Position numbers and translations under genes: made by a program | Shown here: positions 30,599-38,723 of the stretch, piece by piece | Numbering within the stretch: the stretch's first letter is position 1 | How the letters are laid out: every line of letters begins with the position of its first letter | Notes under the pieces: generated by a model | What the model was told of the DNA's origin: nothing | The model's input: only the letters and a program-made list of their open reading frames with translations | Databases searched by the model: none | DNA from: a virus | Length of the DNA: 55,007 nucleotides | Reading direction: 5' to 3' (one strand) | Virus record (IMG/VR): IMGVR_UViG_3300027971_000062 | Location: 1-55,007 of that record

Positions 30599-31048
30599 CT
30601 AATCGAGCTCAAGGTTCCGAAACCGCTGAACCGTCGCGTCTTCGACCTCGACCGTCGAACCCTCCTGGGGGCGCAGGGCGGCAAGGTCGCTGCGAAGTGA
30701 GGCTATCTGCCGTCGCGCCTCTCGGAGCTCCTCGTCGCGCGCAGCCAGGCGCTCGTGGTCCTGGTCGCTGCGAGCCTGAGTCGCTGCGAGCCGCCCCTCG
30801 AGCATGATCGCCTGCGCTCGCGCGGACGCCGCGTCGTTGCGGAGCCTGTTCGCCTCGACCTCGACGCGCGCGGCGGCGCGGCGTGTGTCAGCCATTTGGG
30901 CCTCAAGCTCGCGGATCCTCGCCTCGGTGATCCGCAGCTTGCTCCGGTACGCCTGGCCGAGGCATGCCGCGTGGAACACCTCGGTGCCCTCGAGCAAGAA
31001 CCGCTGCGATCGGAGGAGCGGTTGGAGGCAGGCTGCACAAGACGCCAT
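30599..31048 (-). CDS. Zinc-knuckle + coiled-coil protein
   Basis: 149 aa. An N-terminal CAACLQPL...FHAACLG cluster (residues 4-30) resembles a single zinc finger. Residues 35-135 are a continuous charged coiled coil (ITEARIRELEAQMADTRRAA). TAGGCT lies six bases before the ATG. Scaffold- or regulator-like; no family recognised. Confidence 0.65.
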   Translation of the reverse strand: MASCAACLQPLLRSQRFLLEGTEVFHAACLGQAYRSKLRITEARIRELEAQMADTRRAAARVEVEANRLRNDAASARAQAIMLEGRLAATQARSDQDHERLAARDEELREARRQIASLRSDLAALRPQEGSTVEVEDATVQRFRNLELD

Positions 31049-31063
31049 GCCTCCAGCCTACCG

Positions 31064-31975
31064 CTACGGCGTCAGATCGACGCGAACGTAGACGCGCGCG
31101 ATGCTGTCCGTCGGATCCACGGCGTTGTTCGGCGGGTTCGCCTGGGTCGGGTATGCCGTCACCTGGAACGAAGTCGCGCCGGTCGCCTCGCAGAAGACGT
31201 TCACCGGAGGCTTGATCTGCGCATCGTCGATGATCGGAACCGTGCTGACGGTGAAGATCACCTTGCCGATGTCGAACGACGCGATCGGCGTGGTGAACGT
31301 GAACTCGCGCACCCCGGTGTCCACAACCGTGAACTCCTGGATGTTCTTCTGCCCATCGATCGAACCCGCCCCATCATTCGCCTGCCAATTGAAGTTCAGC
31401 AGCGCGAACGCCGCCTCGCCCACCGCGCCGCCGCCAGCACCAGCGTCGTTCGCGCCGGCCATCCACACGTCCATGCCGCCGACGACACGCGCGAACTGCG
31501 CGACGACCGAGCGCGTGACCGCGCCGCCGTTCTGGAACGAGAAGATCTGCGCCCAGGAGATGCCGTCCTCGCTGACCTCGACGTTGCCGGCAAACCCCGA
31601 CGGTGTGACCACCGTCTTGAGTAGCGGCAGCGCCGAGATGTCCACCGACGACCCATCCGCCGGCAGCAGCGCAAATAGCGAACCTGCGTCCGAGCTCCCC
31701 GCGTCGACGTTCGGCGCCCCGCTCTTGTACTCGGAGGTCACAGCGCGCATCCAGTGCGCCGCCACGTCGATCGTGAGATTGCCCGCCTGCAGGAACGTCG
31801 CGAGCGGAGCCCACGGCCCCGCGCCGACATCGTCGGTCGAGTACTCGACGTTCACCGTCGCGGCGAATCCACCACCGCACACGATCGACTTGGTCCTGCC
31901 AAACGTCGACACGTCGACAGGGGAGCCGGCACCATTCGCGGCCGGGGCGGGGATGTTCACGAAGAGGTTTGCCAT
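31064..31975 (-). CDS. Fourth spike-family paralogue (303 aa)
   Basis: The first ~175 residues again contain the doubled anchor domain (NLFVNIPAPAANGAGSPVDV; FALLPADGSSVDISALPLLK). It then has a short unique beta domain (QEFTVVDTGVREFTFTTPIA) ending in ARVYVRVDLTP. TGGTAGGTT six bases before the ATG is the same leaderless promoter type as in the other three. It lies on the opposite strand from its relatives, next to a transglycosylase. Confidence 0.8.
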   Translation of the reverse strand: MANLFVNIPAPAANGAGSPVDVSTFGRTKSIVCGGGFAATVNVEYSTDDVGAGPWAPLATFLQAGNLTIDVAAHWMRAVTSEYKSGAPNVDAGSSDAGSLFALLPADGSSVDISALPLLKTVVTPSGFAGNVEVSEDGISWAQIFSFQNGGAVTRSVVAQFARVVGGMDVWMAGANDAGAGGGAVGEAAFALLNFNWQANDGAGSIDGQKNIQEFTVVDTGVREFTFTTPIASFDIGKVIFTVSTVPIIDDAQIKPPVNVFCEATGATSFQVTAYPTQANPPNNAVDPTDSIARVYVRVDLTP

Positions 31976-31984
31976 GGGCGGAAC

Positions 31985-32515
31985 CTACCAGACGGCTAAT
32001 TGCCGTGTCGACCGCTCCCTCTCGCGTCGAATCCAGGCTGCTCGCCGCAGCTCGGGAACTGAGCAGAGATCGACCGCGCCGCCGGCCCGCTCGCGCACGA
32101 TCGGCCCGAGCTTGCACTTCGCGATCATCGCGTAGCCGCCCGCGTACCCAACGAGCGCAAGGTGCCGGTCGCGCGTCGCGCGCACCCACCCGCGCAGGTG
32201 CTGCGCACCCTCCAGGTAGCCGTCGAGCAGGCTCGGTGCGGCGCACCGCTCGCGCATGATCGGCTGCATCACGCCGCACGCGCGCCGCCCGCGCACGAGC
32301 GGGCCCACCGCCGCCGGCTGGTACCGGCTCTCGCGCCAGGCGATGGCGAGCAGCAGGTCGGGGTCCACGCGATGAACTACGCCTGCCACGCGCGCGGCGG
32401 CGAGGTGCGCGTGCGCGGTGGGCGCGTCGAGGTACGCCGGGGATGTGCGGCGCAGGGCGTCCGCGTCGCTCGAGGACGTTAGCCAGATCGCCAGGGTCAA
32501 GATCAGGTGGTTCAT
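31985..32515 (-). CDS. Secreted lytic transglycosylase-like protein
   Basis: 176 aa with GGAGGA before the ATG. N-terminal hydrophobic segment (NHLILTLAIWL), signal-peptide- or anchor-like. The domain has DPDLLLAIAWRESRYQPAAV (catalytic Glu E62) and CGVMQPI, the SLT/goose-lysozyme pattern. It should cleave glycan strands of peptidoglycan. It is coupled to a 41-aa membrane protein upstream. Confidence 0.75.
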   Translation of the reverse strand: MNHLILTLAIWLTSSSDADALRRTSPAYLDAPTAHAHLAAARVAGVVHRVDPDLLLAIAWRESRYQPAAVGPLVRGRRACGVMQPIMRERCAAPSLLDGYLEGAQHLRGWVRATRDRHLALVGYAGGYAMIAKCKLGPIVRERAGGAVDLCSVPELRRAAWIRRERERSTRQLAVW

Positions 32516-32637
32516 CGCTTCCTCCGCACGAGTGGGGTCAGGTCGATCACGCGCGGGACTGTAGGCGCACTCGGACGCGAGGCCAATCCGATCAGCCCGA
32601 ACGCAACCGCGCCCGCGGCGACGAGCGTGATCACCAT
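32512..32637 (-). CDS. 41-aa membrane microprotein
   Basis: ATG overlaps the end of the upstream gene. One hydrophobic helix (MVITLVAAGAVAFGLIGLAS) and a basic tail (PLVRRKR); its stop overlaps the transglycosylase start. Possibly holin-like or a small virion membrane protein. The translational coupling on both sides supports it. Confidence 0.6.
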   Translation of the reverse strand: MVITLVAAGAVAFGLIGLASRPSAPTVPRVIDLTPLVRRKR

Positions 32638-33200
32638 CGCTTGCCTCGCGCGGGCTCCTTGCCGCCCCCGTGCTCGGACTTCTCGCGCGTCGCGGTACAC
32701 CAGCGCGTGAGCCCGTCGAGGTCAGGGTGGCCTGACTCGCGTAGCTGCAGGATGATCGTCCGCTCGCGCTCGGGGTCCGGATCGCCCTTGACGGCCAGCC
32801 CCTTGATCTCGCGGATCAACTCGGCCATCCGCTCCACGCGCTCGCGGTTGCGCGCTCCCTCGCAGCGTCCGCAGCTCCGACGGTTGAGCAGCATCGGCTG
32901 GCGGCAGTGCGGGCACGTCGAGGTCGCGGCGCTTGGCGTCCGCTCGATCTGCTCGAGGATGACAGCCAGGACGCTGGGGACGCCAACCTCGTCGATCACT
33001 TCGCGCACCTTGCCGGCGATGCGTTCGGCCTGTCGCTGACGCGCGGACCCGATGGGCACGACCGGCGCCAGGCGCAACGGCTCGGGCTCGGGCTCGGGCC
33101 TCGCGACCGCGCTCGAATTCAGATCGTCGTCGTCGGGTGGCGGCGGCGGAACCCAGGTGTCCGATTCGTCCTCGTCGGGATCCTGATACCAGTAGCTCAC
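32631..33200 (-). CDS. Zinc-ribbon protein in the replication operon
   Basis: 189 aa from a GTG overlapping the helicase-loader stop. Acidic/proline-rich N-terminus (VPPPPPDDDDLN), a helix (RQAERIAGKVREVIDEVGVP), a zinc ribbon CPHCRQPMLLNRRSCGRC (about 103-120) and a basic helical end. Its place after the loader suggests a primosome- or nuclease-related DNA-binding role. Confidence 0.7.
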   Translation of the reverse strand: MSYWYQDPDEDESDTWVPPPPPDDDDLNSSAVARPEPEPEPLRLAPVVPIGSARQRQAERIAGKVREVIDEVGVPSVLAVILEQIERTPSAATSTCPHCRQPMLLNRRSCGRCEGARNRERVERMAELIREIKGLAVKGDPDPERERTIILQLRESGHPDLDGLTRWCTATREKSEHGGGKEPARGKRW

Positions 33201-33736
33201 GGTGTTGCCCTCCTGAGAGATTCGCCCTTGACCGCGATCCACGCGGCGCAGTCGTGCAGCCGGTCCCACACGCGCGCTCCGTAGCGCGCCTGGAACTCGG
33301 CGGATTTGAGGTTCGTCGTGATCAGCAGCGGACGCGCGTCCGCGTAGTAGGTGTCCACGAGCTCGTCGAGGTCCACGAGGAACGATTCCTTCTTGTCCGC
33401 GTACTCGGTGCCCAGGTCGTCGATGCACAGGCCCGCGCTGCCGTAGTACCGAGCGCGCGATTCCTGGTCATACCGGCTCGAGGCCGCGAACGTCGTCGCG
33501 CGCGTGAACACGATCCTGGTCGGTCGGAGCAGGCACCAGCGGGCCACCGCGACGGTCTTACCCACACCGACGGGACCGCTCAGGACGACGACGTTCTTGT
33601 CGTCGCTGTTCCAGGTGTCGAGGGACTGCACCGCGGGCTTGCTCGCGTCCGCGCGATACGCAGCCTCGACCGACCGCTCGGGCCAGCCTCGCTGGAGCAT
33701 GTACCCCCGCTTGAGGCGGAAGTCCTCGGGCGTCAT
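33197..33736 (-). CDS. DnaC/DnaI-like AAA+ helicase loader
   Basis: 179 aa. Walker A GPVGVGKT (residues 54-61), Walker B LCIDDLG (103-109) and sensor-1 LLITTNL (137-143) are in the spacing of DnaC-type loaders; a C-terminal RVWDRLHD could hold the arginine finger/sensor-2. It follows a replisome-organiser gene with a start-stop overlap, the order seen in many temperate phages (like lambda O-P). It probably loads the host replicative helicase at the viral origin. Confidence 0.85.
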   Translation of the reverse strand: MTPEDFRLKRGYMLQRGWPERSVEAAYRADASKPAVQSLDTWNSDDKNVVVLSGPVGVGKTVAVARWCLLRPTRIVFTRATTFAASSRYDQESRARYYGSAGLCIDDLGTEYADKKESFLVDLDELVDTYYADARPLLITTNLKSAEFQARYGARVWDRLHDCAAWIAVKGESLRRATP

Positions 33737-34752
33737 CGCGCCACCATCCCCGGCGCGTGCTCGCGCAGCCAGGCCTCCTCGGCGTCGATGTCGTCGTTGG
33801 TGATCAGGTTGGCTTCGGCAACGCGACCGTAGCGCGAGCCGTCGCCCTTGGTTTCAGCGGCGCGCTTGGCGGCGAGTTGATCCCACTTCTCGCGCAGCTT
33901 GTCACCCGACAGGATGTTCTGACGCCAGAACGAGTCACGCTGGCACCAGTCGATCATCGCGTCGATCTCCTGCCAGGAGTGCCCGTCGCGCTCGTGCAGC
34001 AGCCGGAAGGCGTCGGTCCAACGCTCGGCCTTGGTGCGGCGCTGATCCGGTGTGAGTTTCGCCAGCGTGCTGGTTGGCGTGTTGGCCGCGATCAGCCCCA
34101 TGAGGCGTATCGCTGCCTGCATCGACTCCGGAGAGGCTGCTACCCCTCGCTTAGGCCTTGCAGCTCGGGCCTGTCCTGACGCGGTCCCTGCCGCAGGCGG
34201 GGACGACGTAATACCAGATCCTGTTCCTGTTCCTGTCTCCTGTTCCTGAATCGGGGAAGGGTAGCGGGAGGCTTTCGCCAAGGCTTTGCGAAAGGCTTCC
34301 GCGAAGGCTTTCGCAAAGGCTTCCCCCAAGGCTTTCGAAAACGACTCCAGCTTTAACAGGTACTTGTTCTTCAGGTCGCAGTCCGGAACCTCGTCCCATG
34401 CCTTCGCCCAGGACCGGATGACGTTCGGACTCTGGGGCCTAGCGGTCTCCCGCGGCTCCCCCGCAGAGTCGAACAGAGCCTTGGAAAGGACCACCATCCC
34501 GCCCTTCCAGGAAGCCTCTGCCATACCTTTCGATAAGACTTCCGCGAAGGCTTCGCGAAAGGCTTCGACTGACCATCCGAGGTCCGCGGCCATGACCAGA
34601 TCACCCGCGACCACAAGGCCCGGGAGCGCGGTGGTACGCGGCCCGCAAAGCAGGTAGAGCCACAGGGTCTGCGCGTTCGCCTGCGCGGAGGTCAGCGCAC
34701 GGAACCGCTCGTCCGTCCAGACCGCGACTTCGATCTTGCGGTAGCGCGACAT
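33733..34752 (-). CDS. Replisome organiser / replication initiation protein
   Basis: 339 aa from ATG 34752, overlapping the repressor stop. The N-terminal winged-helix block (RYRKIEVAVWTDERFRALTS, WLYLLCGP, TTALPGLV, AADLGW) is typical of phage replication initiators. The centre has tetrapeptide repeats (FSKA LGEA FAKA FAEA) encoded by 12-bp DNA repeats. The C-terminal part (WTDAFRLLHERDGHSWQEID, IDWCQRDSFWRQNILSG) matches the end of related initiators that contact the loader or helicase. The origin may lie inside this gene, as in lambda O. Confidence 0.8.
   Translation of the reverse strand: MSRYRKIEVAVWTDERFRALTSAQANAQTLWLYLLCGPRTTALPGLVVAGDLVMAADLGWSVEAFREAFAEVLSKGMAEASWKGGMVVLSKALFDSAGEPRETARPQSPNVIRSWAKAWDEVPDCDLKNKYLLKLESFSKALGEAFAKAFAEAFRKALAKASRYPSPIQEQETGTGTGSGITSSPPAAGTASGQARAARPKRGVAASPESMQAAIRLMGLIAANTPTSTLAKLTPDQRRTKAERWTDAFRLLHERDGHSWQEIDAMIDWCQRDSFWRQNILSGDKLREKWDQLAAKRAAETKGDGSRYGRVAEANLITNDDIDAEEAWLREHAPGMVAR
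34268..34339 (-). repeat. Six 12-bp iteron-like repeats in the initiator gene (origin candidate)
   Basis: Read on the plus strand, six adjacent 12-base units (consensus AAGGCTTTCGCG with changes in the last six bases) fill 34268-34339. A second group of three related units lies at 34535-34570. On the minus strand they encode Ala/Lys/Glu tetrads. Tandem iterons inside an initiator gene are how lambdoid phages build their origin. TGTTCCTGT direct repeats follow at about 34221-34248. Confidence 0.6.
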
Positions 34753-34976
34753 CAAACCCCCAGCAACTCGGAAACCGTTGTCTTGACGATCCCGGCGAAG
34801 TCCACGAGGCGCTCCGCTGGGATCGACTGCAAGCCATGCTCGATCTGACACCACTGAGACCTCGAGATGTCGAGCCGCGTTGCGGCGGTCTCCATCGTGA
34901 TGCCAGCGGCGATCCGCGCCTTCTTCAGTCGCTCTGCGATGGCTTTCCGCGGCCTGTCTCTGCGTAGTGCTGCCAT
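34752..34976 (-). CDS. HTH XRE-family (Cro/CI-like) regulator
   Basis: 74 aa from ATG 34976. RLKKARIAAGITMETAATRL and DISRSQWCQIEHGLQSIPAE form a standard helix-turn-helix of the XRE family with little else, so Cro-like or a short repressor. It leads the leftward replication operon and is divergent from the HNH/exonuclease operon, so it most likely controls both through the 140-base intergenic region. Confidence 0.8.
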   Translation of the reverse strand: MAALRRDRPRKAIAERLKKARIAAGITMETAATRLDISRSQWCQIEHGLQSIPAERLVDFAGIVKTTVSELLGV

Positions 34977-35116
34977 GTGCGTACTGTTGTCAAAACACAC
35001 ACGAGGTGTCAAGGTTTTGCGACTTTGACTTTTTTCCGCGAGTGATCACGAGGCGTTGCGTCATACACCGTCGAGCCCAGTCACTCGTTGTCATACCGCT
35101 ATGCGAGCGTCTAAAC
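34977..35116. promoter_or_regulatory. Divergent control region between repressor and HNH/recombination operon
   Basis: This 140-base gap is richer in AT than the surroundings. On the minus strand, TTGACA, an 18-base spacer and AACAGT stand six bases before ATG 34976 (leaderless). TGTCAA is repeated at about 34986 and 35007, and CAAAAC and GTTTTG are arranged as inverted half-sites around the first TGTCAA pair. On the plus strand TTGTCA (about 35088) may serve the HNH gene. These are likely operators of the adjacent regulator. Confidence 0.5.
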
Positions 35117-35584
35117 ATGAAGCGAGCGACAGAGGACGACTTGGTTCGGTTTTTCGCGATGACCCGTCGCCAGGGCAAGTGCCTGGTCTGGACGGGTGCG
35201 CGGCGGCAGGGACATCGACCGTATGGGCGGTTCACGCACGACGGCAAGGCGCGCAGCGCGCACCGTTGGATCTACGAACAGGTCCACGGGAAGCTGCGCG
35301 ATGACATCGACGTGATGCACAAGTGCGACAACCCGCCGTGCGTCGAGATCAGGCACCTGACCATCGGCACGCGCACCGACAACATTCAGGACGCGGTCAG
35401 CAAGGGTCGCGTGCTCGCGGGCGAGCGTCACCCTGGCGCGAAGCTGACCGATCCGTTCGTTCGCGAGATCCGCCGCCTCTACGGCAGCGGCAACTTCACC
35501 CAGCGCGAGCTAGCCGAGCAGTTCGGTGTTTCGCCCTCAACCATCAGCTCCATCGTCAACGAGGTCTCCTATGCTATCCGCTGA
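35117..35584 (+). CDS. HNH (homing-type) endonuclease with C-terminal HTH
   Basis: 155 aa from ATG 35117; the open frame upstream is not used. CLVWTGARRQGHRPYGRF, SAHRWIYEQVHG (H of HNH) and VMHKCDNPPCVEIRHL (N and H, with zinc Cys) form an HNH_3-type nuclease core. The C-terminus (RELAEQFGVSPSTISSIVNE) is a resolvase-type helix-turn-helix that may give DNA specificity. The 3' end overlaps the exonuclease start by 14 bases. Either a free-standing homing nuclease or part of the recombination set. Confidence 0.8.
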   Translation: MKRATEDDLVRFFAMTRRQGKCLVWTGARRQGHRPYGRFTHDGKARSAHRWIYEQVHGKLRDDIDVMHKCDNPPCVEIRHLTIGTRTDNIQDAVSKGRVLAGERHPGAKLTDPFVREIRRLYGSGNFTQRELAEQFGVSPSTISSIVNEVSYAIR

Positions 35585-36575
35585 ACAGCTAGCGCAACGT
35601 CGAGCCGGCATCTCCGCGACCGACGTTTCGTCCATCGTCGGCCTGAACCCCTGGAGTTCGCCCATCGACGTGTACCTCGACAAGACGGGGCGCAAGCCGC
35701 CGTTTGAGGGCAACAGCCGCACCAAGTGGGGCAACCTGCTTGAGCCGCAGATCCGCGATGACTACGCGGAGCGCCGCGGGCTGCGCGTCGAGGTGCCGGG
35801 CACCCTGGATCACCCGGAGGTGACCTGGGCGAAGGCGACCCCTGACGGGATCTGTTATTGGCCTGGCGGCGCGGTGCCGATCAACGGGCTGGAGATCAAG
35901 TCTCACTCCTCGCGGGTCGCGCATATGTACGGGGAGCCAGGCACCGACGCGGTCCCGGCGCACATCCTGATCCAGTGCCAATGGAACCTGTTCGTTTCGG
36001 GGTTGGACATCTGGGATCTGGTCGCGTTCATCGACAACCAGCCCCTCGACTACGTGATCCGGCGCGATGACGAGCTCATCGGCATGCTGCGAGATCGGTG
36101 CGAGCGATTCCTGGTGGACCACATTCGCGCCGACGTGCCGCCTGAACCGGACGGCTCCGCGAGCTACGACAAGTACCTCCTGTCGCGGTTCCAGCATCGA
36201 GACGAGGAATTTCGCAAGCTCGAGGCAGGCGACAAGCTGATCGACGCGGTCCATGCGCTGCGTATCGCGCGCGGACACGCGGACCACTACGAGCAGACCG
36301 TCGATACCCTGACCCAGCAACTCAAGCTCGCGTGCGGCGAGTTCGCGGGCCTCGAGTACCTCGACGAGCACGGCAAGCGGGAGCGCATCACCTACCGCGC
36401 GTCGAAGGACGGGACCAGAACTGACTGGGAGGGTGCGTTCCGCGAGTACGCCGCGCGCATGACGAACGACGCCTACGCCCAAGAGGCGATCAAGAATCAC
36501 AGCAGGACCACTCCGGGTTCGCGGCGCTTCGTGGTGCCGCGGGCGTGGAGCAAGACCACCAGCAAGGGGGAGTGA
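35571..36575 (+). CDS. YqaJ-family (lambda Exo-like) recombination exonuclease
   Basis: 334 aa from ATG 35571, GAGGT upstream. QRRAGISATDVSSIVGLNPW, SPIDVYLDKTGR, WGNLLEPQI (Glu of the PD-(D/E)XK core), ATPDGIC (Asp) and GLEIKSHSS (E-x-K) show a complete YqaJ nuclease, followed by HILIQCQWNLFVSGLDIWDL. It would resect DNA ends to feed strand annealing by the next gene, the usual phage recombination pair. Confidence 0.85.
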   Translation: MLSAEQLAQRRAGISATDVSSIVGLNPWSSPIDVYLDKTGRKPPFEGNSRTKWGNLLEPQIRDDYAERRGLRVEVPGTLDHPEVTWAKATPDGICYWPGGAVPINGLEIKSHSSRVAHMYGEPGTDAVPAHILIQCQWNLFVSGLDIWDLVAFIDNQPLDYVIRRDDELIGMLRDRCERFLVDHIRADVPPEPDGSASYDKYLLSRFQHRDEEFRKLEAGDKLIDAVHALRIARGHADHYEQTVDTLTQQLKLACGEFAGLEYLDEHGKRERITYRASKDGTRTDWEGAFREYAARMTNDAYAQEAIKNHSRTTPGSRRFVVPRAWSKTTSKGE

Positions 36576-36576
36576 C

Positions 36577-37620
36577 ATGGAGAGCATGAACGGACACCGA
36601 CCGGAAGTTAACCAGCTCGTGCGTCGCGACTTCGCCGGCACGAGCGTGTCGCGAGAGAACCAGGCGACCCAGGCGCTCGTCGCGAAGGCTCGCGCGGACA
36701 TCGAGGCGCGCTGGACGATGGCGATGCACCGTCCGCGCAACATGGATCAGGTGCGAACGCTGCTCCTGAAGGAGTGCCGGCGACCGGGGTTCGCGTCGAG
36801 CGCGATCTACCGCAAGCCAATCGGGGACGGCGTCGAGGGTCTGTCCATCCGATTCGCGGAGGCGGCAGCGCGTTGCTTCGGAAACATCACGATGGAGGTC
36901 ACGCAGATCTACGAGGACGAGCACACGCGCATCATGCGCGTGGCGGCGACGGACCTCGAGACGAACGTGACCTGGCCCCAGGACGTGACCATCAGCAAGC
37001 TCGTCGAGCGCAAGTCGCTGCGCCGGGGTCAGGTCGCGATGGATCAGCGCACCAACAGCTACGGTGAGTCGGTGTTCCTGGTGACGGCAAGCGACGACGA
37101 TCTGCTCAACAAGCAGGGCGCGCTCGTGTCCAAGGCACTCAGGACGTGCATCTTGAGGATCATTCCTGGGAACCTCCAGGACGAAGCCTACGAGGTGTGC
37201 AACTCGATCTTGAGCGACGCTGCCGCCAAAGATCCCGACCAGGCGCGTAACGCGGTGTGCGACGCCTTCGTGGCGCTCGGCGTTCAGCCAACCGACCTCG
37301 AGGAGTGGCTCGGCCACTCGATCAGCGTGGCGACGCCCGCGGAGATCGAGCAGCTCCGACGCCTCTACGTCGCGATCCGCGATGGCGAGGCGACCTGGCC
37401 GGAAGCCCTCGAGCAGCGCAGCGAGCAGGCCCAGGCGAAGGTGACGCGCGGCGAGAAGACGCTCGCGGCTCCCAAGGCCGCGCCGGCCACCGGGGGCAAG
37501 GGAGCCAGCGGGGTCAAGGATGCGCTCAAGCGCAAGGTCGCGCCGCCGCCGCCCGCGGAGCCCGCGCTCGACCGCGACGACGAGCCCCTGTGGATGAACG
37601 GGTCGAGCACGCCGCAGTGA
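36577..37620 (+). CDS. Single-strand annealing-type recombinase (RecT/Bet-like role)
   Basis: 347 aa, one base after the exonuclease stop. The blocks RWTMAMHRPRNMDQVRTLLL KECRRP, YRKPIGDGVEGLSIRFAEAA, DLETNVTWPQDVTISKLVER, NSYGESVFLVTASDDDLLNK and LRTCILRIIPGNLQDEA match a family found next to phage exonucleases and usually treated as annealing recombinases. The C-terminus (from about 285) is a low-complexity Ala/Lys/Pro tail. Assignment rests on the block pattern and the neighbour. Confidence 0.75.
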   Translation: MESMNGHRPEVNQLVRRDFAGTSVSRENQATQALVAKARADIEARWTMAMHRPRNMDQVRTLLLKECRRPGFASSAIYRKPIGDGVEGLSIRFAEAAARCFGNITMEVTQIYEDEHTRIMRVAATDLETNVTWPQDVTISKLVERKSLRRGQVAMDQRTNSYGESVFLVTASDDDLLNKQGALVSKALRTCILRIIPGNLQDEAYEVCNSILSDAAAKDPDQARNAVCDAFVALGVQPTDLEEWLGHSISVATPAEIEQLRRLYVAIRDGEATWPEALEQRSEQAQAKVTRGEKTLAAPKAAPATGGKGASGVKDALKRKVAPPPPAEPALDRDDEPLWMNGSSTPQ

Positions 37621-38090
37621 TCGAGGTGGACCTGAGCCGCGACGAGATCTGGCAGTCGATCGTCGTCGCGGCCAGTCGCAAGCTGACCTCAGATCGTCGT
37701 CGCGCTGACGGCAAGCCTGGACGACAGACGGAGCACTACAACGAGGTCATCACCTGGGACCAGGAGATCGAGTCAGCCGCCGCCGAGATTGCCGTTGCGC
37801 GCTGGCGCAACAGGTACTGGTGGGGCGGCAGCTTCGACCTCCGCGGCCCCGGCACGGATGCGGGTTCGGCGCAGGTTCGCTGGACGCAGCACGACACCGG
37901 CCACCTGATCCTCTACGAGGCTGACGACTCAGCCGATGCGTTCGTCTTGGTCACCGGACGCTCGCCCAAGAAGCGCATCGTCGGCTGGACCTACGGACGC
38001 GACGCGAAGCTCGATAGGTACTGGAGGACCGACGTGAAGTGCCCGTCCTGGTGGGTTCCGCAGCTAGCCCTGCGCCTCGTGAAGGGCTAG
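37617..38090 (+). CDS. Nuclease-like phage protein
   Basis: 157 aa from a GTG overlapping the previous stop (GTGA). The motif order AAEIAVARW, G-x-x-DAGSAQVRWTQH, LILYEADDSADAFVLVTGR, KRIVGWTYGRDAKLD and WWVPQLALR is common in phage genomes and reminiscent of a PD-(D/E)XK fold, with E and D in the first blocks. Possibly a resolvase-like or recombination accessory nuclease. The 3' end overlaps the convergent glycosyltransferase. Confidence 0.65.
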   Translation: MIEVDLSRDEIWQSIVVAASRKLTSDRRRADGKPGRQTEHYNEVITWDQEIESAAAEIAVARWRNRYWWGGSFDLRGPGTDAGSAQVRWTQHDTGHLILYEADDSADAFVLVTGRSPKKRIVGWTYGRDAKLDRYWRTDVKCPSWWVPQLALRLVKG

Positions 38091-38723
38091 TCGCTCCTCG
38101 GCCCAGGTGACCGGGACCGGAGCGTCCCAGAAGTCGGGGGCGCCGAAGGCCGGCGGCGTGTGTCGCTGGCCGGCGTGGACGACGGTCATGTAGTCGAGCT
38201 CGGCGGGCATCCGCGCGACGCTCCCGTGATTGACGAACAGGAAGCCAGATCCAGGGTCTACGTGCTCGTTGAACGTGCGGCTCGCGTAGAAGTCCCAGGT
38301 GAACGCGACGGTGGCGTCGCTCACCCATCGGCTAGTGCGTAGGTCCGCGGTGATGCTGTTGAAGTAGAGCATCGGCGTGAACACGCACGCAGGGTGCTTG
38401 CCAGCCTCCAGGAACGCAACCTGTCGCGAGATCCTCGAGGGTCCGTGGTAGTCGTCGTCGTCCCAGAAGAAGTAGACCGCTCCTCGGTCGTTGAGGTGGC
38501 GCAACATCGCGTTGCGCTTCGTCGGCAGGTTGGTGCGCGGCCACACGAGCAGCTCGACCTCGGGCACACGGCAGGCATCGCAGAGCTGCACGCGCCGGTC
38601 CCCGTCGTCCACGATCAGGAGGTGCTTGGGGCCGGGGTAGTCCTGCGCCAGGAACAGGTGGACGGCTCGGTGAGCCATCTCGGGCCGGTTGAACGTCGGC
38701 AGGAGGGCGACCGCGCGCTTCAT
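38064..38723 (-). CDS. GT2-family (GT-A) glycosyltransferase
   Basis: 219 aa. VALLPTFNRPEMAHRAVHLF (nucleotide-binding first strand), HLLIVDDGD, LPTKRNAMLRHLNDRGAVYF followed by WDDDD (DXD metal site) are typical of GT-A fold enzymes. It begins where the 895-aa NP-motif protein ends (ATGA-type overlap), so the two are co-translated. It may glycosylate a virion protein, modified DNA or the kinase-like protein; the substrate is unknown. Confidence 0.8.
   Translation of the reverse strand: MKRAVALLPTFNRPEMAHRAVHLFLAQDYPGPKHLLIVDDGDRRVQLCDACRVPEVELLVWPRTNLPTKRNAMLRHLNDRGAVYFFWDDDDYHGPSRISRQVAFLEAGKHPACVFTPMLYFNSITADLRTSRWVSDATVAFTWDFYASRTFNEHVDPGSGFLFVNHGSVARMPAELDYMTVVHAGQRHTPPAFGAPDFWDAPVPVTWAEERLALHEAQG

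Noticed and set aside
30755-31624. Plus-strand frame across the coiled-coil and fourth spike genes
   Set aside because: It spans two minus-strand genes with clear features; product is Arg/Leu-rich without motifs.
33197-33736. Viral packaging ATPase
   Set aside because: It is the only P-loop AAA-type protein visible, but length, motif spacing and position after the initiator gene fit a DnaC-type helicase loader, not an FtsK/HerA or terminase ATPase.
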